DNA from: Olleya sp. YS
Lineage (GTDB): Bacteria; Bacteroidota; Bacteroidia; Flavobacteriales; Flavobacteriaceae
NCBI RefSeq assembly: GCF_029760915.1
Contig: NZ_CP121685.1
Coordinates: 470,001 to 534,000 of the forward strand
Reading direction: 5' to 3'
Length of the DNA stretch: 64,000 nucleotides
Part shown: in pieces, positions 1-6,987 of the stretch
Layout: each line of letters opens with the position of its first letter
Position numbering within the stretch: the stretch's first letter is position 1
Translations under genes and position numbers: made by a program
Notes under the pieces: generated by a model
The model's database searches: none
What the model saw: the letters and a program-made list of their open reading frames with translations, nothing else
Told to the model about the DNA's origin: nothing

Positions 1-375
1 CATTGTCCAATATTCCTCACTGCTGCCTCCCGTAGGAGTCTGGTCCGTGTCTCAGTACCAGTGTGGGGGATCCCCCTCTCAGGGCCCCTACCTATCGTCG
101 CCATGGTGTGCCGTTACCACACCATCTAGCTAATAGGACGCATAGTCATCTCTTACCGTTACCTTTAATGTTATCTTGATGCCAAGTTAACATACCATAA
201 GGTATTAATCCAAATTTCTCTGGGCTATCCCTTAGTAAGAGGCAGATTCTATACGCGTTACGCACCCGTTCGCCGGTCGTCAGCAAGTGCAAGCACCTCT
301 GTTACCCCTCGACTTGCATGTGTTAAGCCTGCCGCTAGCGTTCATCCTGAGCCAGGATCAAACTCTTCATCGTTA
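1..375 (-). rRNA. rrs: 16S ribosomal RNA, 5' part
   Basis: The plus strand is the reverse complement of the first third of bacterial 16S rRNA. The 5' signature (AGAGTTTGATCCTGGCTCAG in sense) lies near 345-367 and the CTACGGGAGGCAGCAG region near 25-40. The gene is read leftwards and leaves the window, so only about 370 bases of its 5' end are present. The mature 5' end near 370-380 is approximate. Two promoters lie 170-340 bases upstream, so this is the front of an rRNA operon. Confidence 0.97.
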
Positions 376-545
376 AATTTTTAGTCTTGCGACTGTATCT
401 TAACAATTAAAAATCTAAAATACTCAAAATGGTTTATTCTTTTGTTTGAAAATAATCGTTTCCAATTATTCTCTTACGCTGTCAATTCAATATGTTTATG
501 AACTTTTTTATCGTGTACTTAAGTCGTTTATCTCTTAAGCGGGTG

Positions 546-576
546 CAAATATAATTCGCTTTTTTTTATCCCACAA
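546..576 (-). promoter_or_regulatory. rRNA operon promoter, proximal
   Basis: On the minus strand a TTG (574-576) is followed after 20 bases by TATATTTG (546-553), then CACCC. This matches the Bacteroidota primary-sigma consensus TTG-N(about 20)-TAnnTTTG. It points into the 16S gene and predicts a leader of about 165 nt. Confidence 0.75.
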
Positions 577-685
577 CTCTTTTTGAAAAAATATTTATAT
601 TTTTTTTTCGCTGTTGCTTTTCAATAAAATCCCTGTACATTTTTACCTATAACTCCATAACTTACATTACGTCGTTTTCGGGGTG

Positions 686-715
686 CAAATATAAAACCCT
701 TTTTTATTCCTACAA
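686..715 (-). promoter_or_regulatory. rRNA operon promoter, distal
   Basis: A second copy of the same arrangement: TTG (713-715), 19 bases, TATATTTG (686-693), then CACCCC. The GTTG-TAGGAATAAAAAAGGG spacer resembles the GTTG-TGGGATAAAAAAAAG spacer of the proximal promoter, so the two look like a tandem duplication about 140 bases apart. Confidence 0.72.
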
Positions 716-902
716 CCCTTTTTTGAATCTTTTTTTACTTTATTTTTTTTTAACCCTTCAACACCATTATTATCAATACTTTATAACCACCATTTTTTTG
801 CCTCTCATCTTATCTTAAGACTGCATTTAACCTCAAATAGTCCATATACAAACTAATCATCTGCATTAGGATTAAAACCGCGTTAGGGATTGGAATGACA
901 TC

Positions 903-936
903 CTTTTTTTTGCTGACATATATGGCAAAAAAAAAG
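903..936 (-). terminator. probable terminator of the porin gene
   Basis: CTTTTTTTTGC at 903-913 is complementary to GCAAAAAAAAAG at 925-936, an 11-bp stem with an 11-base loop, about 40 bases past the porin stop codon. The stem is mostly A:T, so its strength is uncertain. The rest of 376-975 holds the two rRNA promoters and the element at 949-970; I see no gene there. Confidence 0.4.
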
Positions 937-948
937 ATATAATGGAAA

Positions 949-970
949 GCCCGACCCCTTGGGGAAACGC
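949..970. repeat. small GC-rich palindromic element, copy 1
   Basis: GCCCGACCCCTTGGGGAAACGC contains the self-complementary core CCCCTTGGGG. A related copy (GCGCGACCCTTGGGTAATGCC) lies at 28572-28592. Both sit just downstream of minus-strand genes. Function unknown. Confidence 0.4.
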
Positions 971-975
971 TATTG

Positions 976-2946
976 TTATAAAAAGAAATTCCAGACTAAT
1001 CCAAAGCGGACTGTAAAATCACGAAAGGGATGGTTTGGTGCTGAATAATAATTACGCCCAGTGAAGGCTGCGTTAAAATGCTCTGCCTTAAGAAATATTC
1101 TTGTTTGTCTGATTTTGGCATTAACAAAGAAATCTAGTCTTGGAAAACCACCTAATTCTTGTTGATTTTGTGTGTAAAATTCTGACAGAAGTGGATCGTA
1201 ATCATCCATGTTATAGGTTGTAAAATAATTAAATATAATACCAGTTTGCAAAAACATAGCTTTTTTAAACACATGGTTGGAATAATATAACGTATTTCGA
1301 GTAACTAATTGAGGTACATTAAGTGTATTAGAATTATCTTGAACAGTTTGGTATAATATTGTATTATCCAATCTAAAGTTATTATATCGGATTTCTTTTT
1401 GAAGTTTTATTTTTAAGTAGGTAATAACATCATTATTTTGAAATGCTTTTACTGCTTCATTTTGATCTTTCGCAAAATACACATAGTCATTTACGGTACT
1501 TAAGTCCAATGTTAGGTTTGCATATTTATTAGATTGTAGTTTAAATATTAATTGTTGTGTCTTTATATTATTGAACTGATTACGCCAATTATAGTTTTTA
1601 TAATCACTTTGGTATAGTAAGGTGTTAAAGTCTGGCGCTGTAGAACTATGATTAATATTAGCTAAAACTGCTAGGTCTTTATTTAATTGATAGGATGCTG
1701 ATCCGGAAATATAATTGCCTTCAAATTCTCCAGAAACGTTTAATCCTACTTCTCCGTTTAGATTAAACCCTTTATAGTTTTTGTTGTATTTTCCTCCTAC
1801 AGATAATATATCTCCTTTTAATCTGTTTGGGATTACGGTTTGATTTATTAAGACTATCCTATTATAACCATAATTATAATTATTATGAGTTGCATTAAAT
1901 TGAAGATTACCAATTGTGGCATTACTATAATTTAATTGTAATTGGTTAGTAAATTGTTCTAACTCTGTTCTATCATTTATGTTTGAAGATTGAAAGGCTT
2001 CTCCAAAAAACTCTTTATTTGCAGATGTTTGATCATAGGTGTAAATTTTATCCTCTAACATCATTACATGTGCTAATTGTATTTTATTCGAGCTTATTGA
2101 GTCTTTAGGCCTAACTACATCATAACTTTGGTTTAAGTAAAACCGTTTTCCTAGCAATAGGTTTTCTGCATCTTCGAAATTAACCTCAAGCACACCTCTT
2201 TCTTTAAAATCATCATCTCCAGATTCAAAAAAGGGTATATTACTATCGACTAGTCCACCATTTTCTTGATTAAATATATCCTGAGAGGTAAAATGTGTAT
2301 TTACTATATACCTCCTATCTTTTGTCTTGTAACTTGCTCTAATCCTTAAATTTCCCGTACTAGTCAATGAGTTTTGATAAAACCCTAAAGATCTCATTCC
2401 TTTGTAACCAATTGATGCATTTAACTGTTTAGACGTGTTAGTTGTAAAAAATGCATCTAATTGTTGACCTTGAGTAAATGCGGTCTTAAAGTACAACTCT
2501 GTTAGAGGTGTTGGAACATGAAAAGAATTAATATCATCTGCATCCATATAATTAAAATGCTTAGCTTTTGCACCAAATCCAGGAATTAGATTAGAGTTTT
2601 CAAAATTATAAGTCAGGCTATTATAACTTTGACCAACATTAGCAAATGGCATTAAACCAAAATTATCACGCCTTAAATAATTAAACTTATACTCTTTATT
2701 AATAGTTAAGGTTGTATCTAAATACGTCGTATCTCTTTGTTTTGTAATAATTAAATAGTCTGTGATTTTTGCGTCTAAATTTTTAACCCCTTTACTTTTC
2801 AGAGTTCTTCCTTGACTTAAACTATCTTGCAAAACTTGGTCAGATTTATTTAAACTTGAAGTGGATTTTGATAATTTTCTGGGTGTTTGTGCAAAAGCTA
2901 CACCTGCAAAAGTTATTAAAAGAAGAGTGAAAATTATTTTTTTCAT
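976..2946 (-). CDS. putative porin (outer-membrane beta-barrel)
   Basis: A 656-residue protein with a clear signal peptide (residues 1-19, cut before Gln20), so it is exported. The body is rich in alternating polar/aromatic short strands (YNYGYNRIVLI, FNYFTTYNMDDYDP) and ends in aromatic residues (LVWNFFL), as integral outer-membrane barrels do. Length and composition fit the Bacteroidota putative porin family (Porin_10 type). The substrate cannot be read from sequence. The gene is monocistronic and divergent from rnhB. Confidence 0.75.
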   Translation of the reverse strand: MKKIIFTLLLITFAGVAFAQTPRKLSKSTSSLNKSDQVLQDSLSQGRTLKSKGVKNLDAKITDYLIITKQRDTTYLDTTLTINKEYKFNYLRRDNFGLMPFANVGQSYNSLTYNFENSNLIPGFGAKAKHFNYMDADDINSFHVPTPLTELYFKTAFTQGQQLDAFFTTNTSKQLNASIGYKGMRSLGFYQNSLTSTGNLRIRASYKTKDRRYIVNTHFTSQDIFNQENGGLVDSNIPFFESGDDDFKERGVLEVNFEDAENLLLGKRFYLNQSYDVVRPKDSISSNKIQLAHVMMLEDKIYTYDQTSANKEFFGEAFQSSNINDRTELEQFTNQLQLNYSNATIGNLQFNATHNNYNYGYNRIVLINQTVIPNRLKGDILSVGGKYNKNYKGFNLNGEVGLNVSGEFEGNYISGSASYQLNKDLAVLANINHSSTAPDFNTLLYQSDYKNYNWRNQFNNIKTQQLIFKLQSNKYANLTLDLSTVNDYVYFAKDQNEAVKAFQNNDVITYLKIKLQKEIRYNNFRLDNTILYQTVQDNSNTLNVPQLVTRNTLYYSNHVFKKAMFLQTGIIFNYFTTYNMDDYDPLLSEFYTQNQQELGGFPRLDFFVNAKIRQTRIFLKAEHFNAAFTGRNYYSAPNHPFRDFTVRFGLVWNFFL

Positions 2947-2999
2947 TAAATGGTAACTATTTTTAGACCTTTAATTTTAAGCTGAATCATTTATTTTGC

Positions 3000-3057
3000 C
3001 AAAAATAGCAAATATCTTTATGGTTTTAAGTTTTCTGTTAAGAAAGGCATAATTTTG
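3000..3057. promoter_or_regulatory. divergent promoter region, porin / rnhB
   Basis: Minus strand: TATTTTTG at 3000-3007, a full match to the -7 consensus, 54 bases before the porin start. Plus strand: TAATTTTG at 3050-3057, also a full match, 35 bases before rnhB. Neither has a convincing TTG at the expected distance, so both calls rest on the -7 box. Confidence 0.35.
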
Positions 3058-3091
3058 AAATACAATAACGTAAAAGCTTCTAATATATTTA

Positions 3092-3691
3092 ATGCTTAAA
3101 CTAAAACATTCTAATTATAATTTTGAATGCGGTACAGACGAAGCTGGTCGTGGTTGTCTTGCTGGACCTGTGACTGCTGCTGCAGTAATATTAAAACCGA
3201 ATTTTAAAAACGAATTTTTAAACGACTCAAAACTAATTAGCAAAAAAAAGCGTGATTTATTAAGACCAATTATTGAAGACGAAGCCTTATGCTTTGGGTT
3301 TGCACATGTGTTTCAAGAGGATATTGATAAGATTAACATTTTAAATGCCTCTATTTTAGCCATGCATAAATCTATTGAAACGCTAAGCAAAATTCCGGAG
3401 TTTATTATTGTTGATGGCAATAAGTTTAAACCCTATAGTAACATTCCTTATGAAACCATTATTAAAGGTGATGGCAAATACTTAAGTATAGCTGCTGCTT
3501 CTGTTTTAGCAAAAACTTACAGAGATGCGTATATGAATAAAATACATGAGGAATTCCCGATGTATAATTGGAAACAAAATAAAGGCTATCCTACTAAAGA
3601 ACATCGTGAAGCCATAAAAAAATACGGAATTACAAAATACCACAGAAAAAGCTTTAGACTATTACCTGAACAATTGACATTAGAACTCTAA
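3092..3691 (+). CDS. rnhB: ribonuclease HII
   Basis: Endonuclease that cuts the RNA strand of RNA/DNA hybrids and excises single ribonucleotides from DNA. The 199-residue length is usual. Visible motifs: [14 protein letters not shown] near the start (Asp16, Glu17), IVDGNK (Asp108) and AKTYRD (Asp145), which together give the DEDD metal-binding set. The ATG start is supported by the short N-terminus before the first motif. The next gene's promoter lies across its stop codon. Confidence 0.95.
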   Translation: MLKLKHSNYNFECGTDEAGRGCLAGPVTAAAVILKPNFKNEFLNDSKLISKKKRDLLRPIIEDEALCFGFAHVFQEDIDKINILNASILAMHKSIETLSKIPEFIIVDGNKFKPYSNIPYETIIKGDGKYLSIAAASVLAKTYRDAYMNKIHEEFPMYNWKQNKGYPTKEHREAIKKYGITKYHRKSFRLLPEQLTLEL

Positions 3692-3704
3692 CTTATTATA
3701 TTTG
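3674..3704 (+). promoter_or_regulatory. promoter of the large lipoprotein gene
   Basis: TTG at 3674-3676, 20 bases, then TATATTTG at 3697-3704: a textbook Bacteroidota promoter overlapping the 3' end of rnhB. Transcription would start near 3711, which decides the start codon of the next gene. Confidence 0.7.
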
Positions 3705-3722
3705 CATAAACCCTCAGCCTTT

Positions 3723-6149
3723 ATGAAACACTTTTGGTATAGTTTCCTTTTTGTTTTATTTCTATTGTCTTGTAATTCTTCCTCTAAAAAAAATAACATA
3801 GACGATTTTATTTTTAGTGATTCGGATTTTGTTTTAAGCATTAACAATCTTGAAAACTTTAAAAGCAACACCACCAACAATCACTTTATAACACAATTGG
3901 CAAAAACTAATACTTTTAAAAATATCACCAAAAAACTACAGTTTTTAAATCACTTAAAAAGTAATGAACGTATCTACATCAACCTTTTTAAAGATGAAAA
4001 GGATAGTATTCAATTTAGTTTTGTAACACAAATTAAAGATTCAATATTTACTTTAGACAGTTTAAAACTGGATAGAGAAACCGTAAAATTAAAAGGGTTT
4101 ACTACTGAGAAGATTACCGATAATAATCAACCCTTGTTTATCACAAAAATAGGACGCATTATTGTTGGCGCCAGTAATAGCAAACATTTAGAACAATTAA
4201 TTAATTCTAAAAACAAAAGTACATTAGCAAAAACATTAATTGCAACGCAACAACAAGAGGCTTCCTTTTCTGTTTTAATCAACTCTAAAAGTCCTTTTAA
4301 ACAGTTATTTGATAATGAAGCATTAAATTATAAATCATTTACAGAATCTTTAACATTTGATGTTGAATTAACCCAAAACCAACTCATTTTAAATGGAATA
4401 ACCAAAGCAGCCGATAGTTTTAACAGCTTAATTAATGTGTTTAAAAATACGCGTCCGCAAGACAATCAATTAGCACAAATTGCACCTTCTAATAGTAACG
4501 GTTTTTTAAGTATAACGTTTAATAATTTTAGCATTTTTAAAACTAATTTAGATCAGTTTAGTAAAATAGATAGTACAGTAACACTAAACCCTCTGTTTGA
4601 TAATATTAAAGAATTTGGAGAAATCTACTTTAATAATAGCAACGCCATTATTTTAAATAGTTTAGATATTTATGCAACCAAAGAGTCTTTAATTAGCGAG
4701 CAGGAAAATGCTGAAACCTTTAGAGAGGTTTCTATCTATAATTTTTCAAATCCGACACTATTTGAAACATATTTATCACCTTTCATTCATTTGGATGAGG
4801 CTTCAAAATATTGCATTTTAGACAATTTTTTAGTGTTTTCTAATAGCACAGAAACTTTAGAAAACATTATTGTTAACTTTCAAAACCAAACCACTTTTGC
4901 GCATCGCGACTATTATCAAAACTTACAAACTAATTTAAGCGACCAAGCGTCTATATTACAAGTTTTAAATCCTGAAAAACTTCAAGATTTAGTAAAAACC
5001 AACTTAGACAGTAGCGCTAATTTTCAATTTAAAGATTACAAAACCAATGCGTTGCAGTTTGTTTACGATTCTAATTTTGCACATTTTAATGCAGTAATTC
5101 AGCAAAGCAAACAATCTAATAATGACAATTCAATTACAGAATTGTTTAATATTAAGCTTGATTATGATTTGTTAAACAATCCTCAGTTTGTGAAAAATCA
5201 TCGGACTAAACAACAAGATATTGCGGTACAGGATATAAGAAATACGTTATATATGATTTCTAATACAGGGAAAATATTATGGAAAAAACAACTTCATGGT
5301 CCTATTTTGGGTAATATAGAGCAAATTGACATGTATAAAAATGGACGTCTGCAATTGGCTTTTGCTACTCCAAAACGCGTGTATGTCTTAGACCGAAACG
5401 GAAACGATGTCAAACCCTTCCCAATGTCGTTTAATGATGAGATTACTCAACCACTTTCGGTTTTTGATTACGATAAAAAACGAAATTACCGTTTATTTGT
5501 AACACAAGGTAAAAACGTCTTATTATATGATGCTAAAGGAAAAACAGTTAAAGGGTTTAATTTTAAAGCTGCAAACGACGCACTAAACACACCACCAAAA
5601 CATATTAGAATTGGAAGAAAAGATTATTTAGTTTTTAAAACCGATAATAAAATTTACATATTGGACAGACGTGGTAAACCTAGAGTAAGACCAAAAACAA
5701 ACGTTGATTTTTCTAAACAACCTGTGTTTGAATACAATAATGGTTTTGCAACTACGACTAAAGATGGTGATTTAGTCCAAATAGATCAAAATGGTAATGC
5801 ATCAATAACTAACATCAATCTTACAGACAACCACACTATTGTATCTACAACCAAAACTATGGTTACGCAAAGTGATAATGTTTTTGATATAAAAGACAAT
5901 ACATTAGAATTAGATTTTGGAAACTACACACCTGTACAATTGTTTTTATTAAATAATAAAATTTACGTTGCTACAACCGACTTACAAACGCAGAAAGTTA
6001 TGTTATTTGATAGTAATGCCAAACCAATTGACAAATTTCCAGTGTATGGCACATCAACTATTGATTTAGGCAATATTGACAAAGACCTAAACTTAGAGTT
6101 TGTAACTAAAGGTGAGAATAATTCCATTTTAGTTTATAAAATAAATTAA
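3723..6149 (+). CDS. large lipoprotein with C-terminal propeller-like repeats
   Basis: An 808-residue protein. A possible TTG start at 3702 lies inside the -7 box of the promoter, so I choose the ATG at 3723, which gives a lipoprotein signal (FLLSC, lipidation Cys17). The N-terminal 450 residues have no motif I know. From about residue 490, short segments recur (ILWKKQLHGPILGNI, RVYVLDRNGNDVKPFP, KIYILDRRGKPRVRP, NKIYVAT), reminiscent of PQQ/WD-type beta-propeller blades. Probably at the cell envelope; function unknown. Confidence 0.7.
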   Translation: MKHFWYSFLFVLFLLSCNSSSKKNNIDDFIFSDSDFVLSINNLENFKSNTTNNHFITQLAKTNTFKNITKKLQFLNHLKSNERIYINLFKDEKDSIQFSFVTQIKDSIFTLDSLKLDRETVKLKGFTTEKITDNNQPLFITKIGRIIVGASNSKHLEQLINSKNKSTLAKTLIATQQQEASFSVLINSKSPFKQLFDNEALNYKSFTESLTFDVELTQNQLILNGITKAADSFNSLINVFKNTRPQDNQLAQIAPSNSNGFLSITFNNFSIFKTNLDQFSKIDSTVTLNPLFDNIKEFGEIYFNNSNAIILNSLDIYATKESLISEQENAETFREVSIYNFSNPTLFETYLSPFIHLDEASKYCILDNFLVFSNSTETLENIIVNFQNQTTFAHRDYYQNLQTNLSDQASILQVLNPEKLQDLVKTNLDSSANFQFKDYKTNALQFVYDSNFAHFNAVIQQSKQSNNDNSITELFNIKLDYDLLNNPQFVKNHRTKQQDIAVQDIRNTLYMISNTGKILWKKQLHGPILGNIEQIDMYKNGRLQLAFATPKRVYVLDRNGNDVKPFPMSFNDEITQPLSVFDYDKKRNYRLFVTQGKNVLLYDAKGKTVKGFNFKAANDALNTPPKHIRIGRKDYLVFKTDNKIYILDRRGKPRVRPKTNVDFSKQPVFEYNNGFATTTKDGDLVQIDQNGNASITNINLTDNHTIVSTTKTMVTQSDNVFDIKDNTLELDFGNYTPVQLFLLNNKIYVATTDLQTQKVMLFDSNAKPIDKFPVYGTSTIDLGNIDKDLNLEFVTKGENNSILVYKIN

Positions 6150-6155
6150 CCTAAA

Positions 6156-6184
6156 AGTTAACCTTTATTATTTTTTGACATTAA
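6156..6184 (+). promoter_or_regulatory. degenerate match to the ECF-type motif
   Basis: AGTTAACCTTTA (6156-6167), 10 bases, ACATTAA (6178-6184). It resembles the three perfect motifs at 11038-11066, 11112-11140 and 12099-12127 (TGTTAACCTTTT-N10-CTATTAA) with identical spacing: 10 of 12 and 5 of 7 matches. A second weak match (TGTTTTCCATGT, 9 bases, CTATTAG) lies at 6244-6271. Either could drive the lipoprotein gene at 6306. Confidence 0.35.
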
Positions 6185-6305
6185 TAATAAAATACAGTTT
6201 AACCAACCAACTGTACATTATTATTAACTAGTTATACAAATTATGTTTTCCATGTCTTAAAAAACTATTAGATTACATAGTTAAATAGCTATAAATCAAA
6301 AAATT

Positions 6306-6920
6306 ATGAAATTAAAACCAACTTTTATCATTGCATTTTGCTTACTTCTAACTGCATGTGCATGCGATAATGACGAAGACAACATTAAAACGGTTGCATT
6401 AACTGAAACTAACTATGTGTATGAAGGTGATTTATACATTTATGCGTTAGAAACAGAAAGACAAAATTTATTTGATTATCTAGAAAACCCTAATGACCCA
6501 AACTATAACGAAGAACAAGCAGCAATAGCAGAGCAGCGTATTGGTGAAATAAATGAAATTATTGAAAGCTCTACAACTGGAGCTATGATAGGTTTTCCAA
6601 TAATTCCTCCTCCTCCATTACCTCCTGTACCATGTATATGTTTTAGTGTATGGAATCAACTAGAGTTTTTAGTTTTAGATGATAGTATACTTGCAATTGA
6701 AGCTACAATTACAGACCAAAATCAAGAGGTACTTTTTTATGCAAACTCTCAAAGTGAGATGCTTAACGTATTAGAATTTCAAGACGGTTTTAAAGCTTTT
6801 AGATTTGAAGCACAGCAAGAAGGATATTTTGGTCCAGCAACTTTAACCATAAACAAGGTAGATCAATCAGAAACGCCAATTAGTTATTCGGTACCATTAT
6901 TAATTGGTGACGCACAATAA
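6306..6920 (+). CDS. small lipoprotein, function unknown
   Basis: A 204-residue protein with a lipoprotein signal peptide (LLLTAC, lipidation Cys18) followed by an acidic stretch (DNDEDN). A proline-rich loop (IPPPPLPPVPCICF) lies near residues 98-111. I recognise no family. It lies between weak matches to the local ECF motif and the TPR-CHAT gene, and a terminator hairpin follows it, so co-transcription with CHAT would need readthrough. Confidence 0.7.
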   Translation: MKLKPTFIIAFCLLLTACACDNDEDNIKTVALTETNYVYEGDLYIYALETERQNLFDYLENPNDPNYNEEQAAIAEQRIGEINEIIESSTTGAMIGFPIIPPPPLPPVPCICFSVWNQLEFLVLDDSILAIEATITDQNQEVLFYANSQSEMLNVLEFQDGFKAFRFEAQQEGYFGPATLTINKVDQSETPISYSVPLLIGDAQ

Positions 6921-6944
6921 AAAATTTAAATTTTATTTTTAACT

Positions 6945-6982
6945 TTAAGCCTAGATAAACAATTATTTAGGCTTAATTTTTT
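6945..6982 (+). terminator. terminator-like hairpin directly before the CHAT gene
   Basis: TTAAGCCTA (6945-6953) pairs with TAGGCTTAA (6968-6976), extended by ATAA/TTAT inside, and a T-rich run follows. The CHAT start codon lies at 6988, a few bases beyond. No consensus promoter is visible between hairpin and start. Confidence 0.6.
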
Positions 6983-6987
6983 GTTTT

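Noticed and set aside
3702-3722. TTG start extending the large lipoprotein by seven residues
   Set aside because: The TTG is part of the promoter -7 box, so it would lie upstream of the transcription start, and it would move the lipoprotein signal away from the N-terminus.
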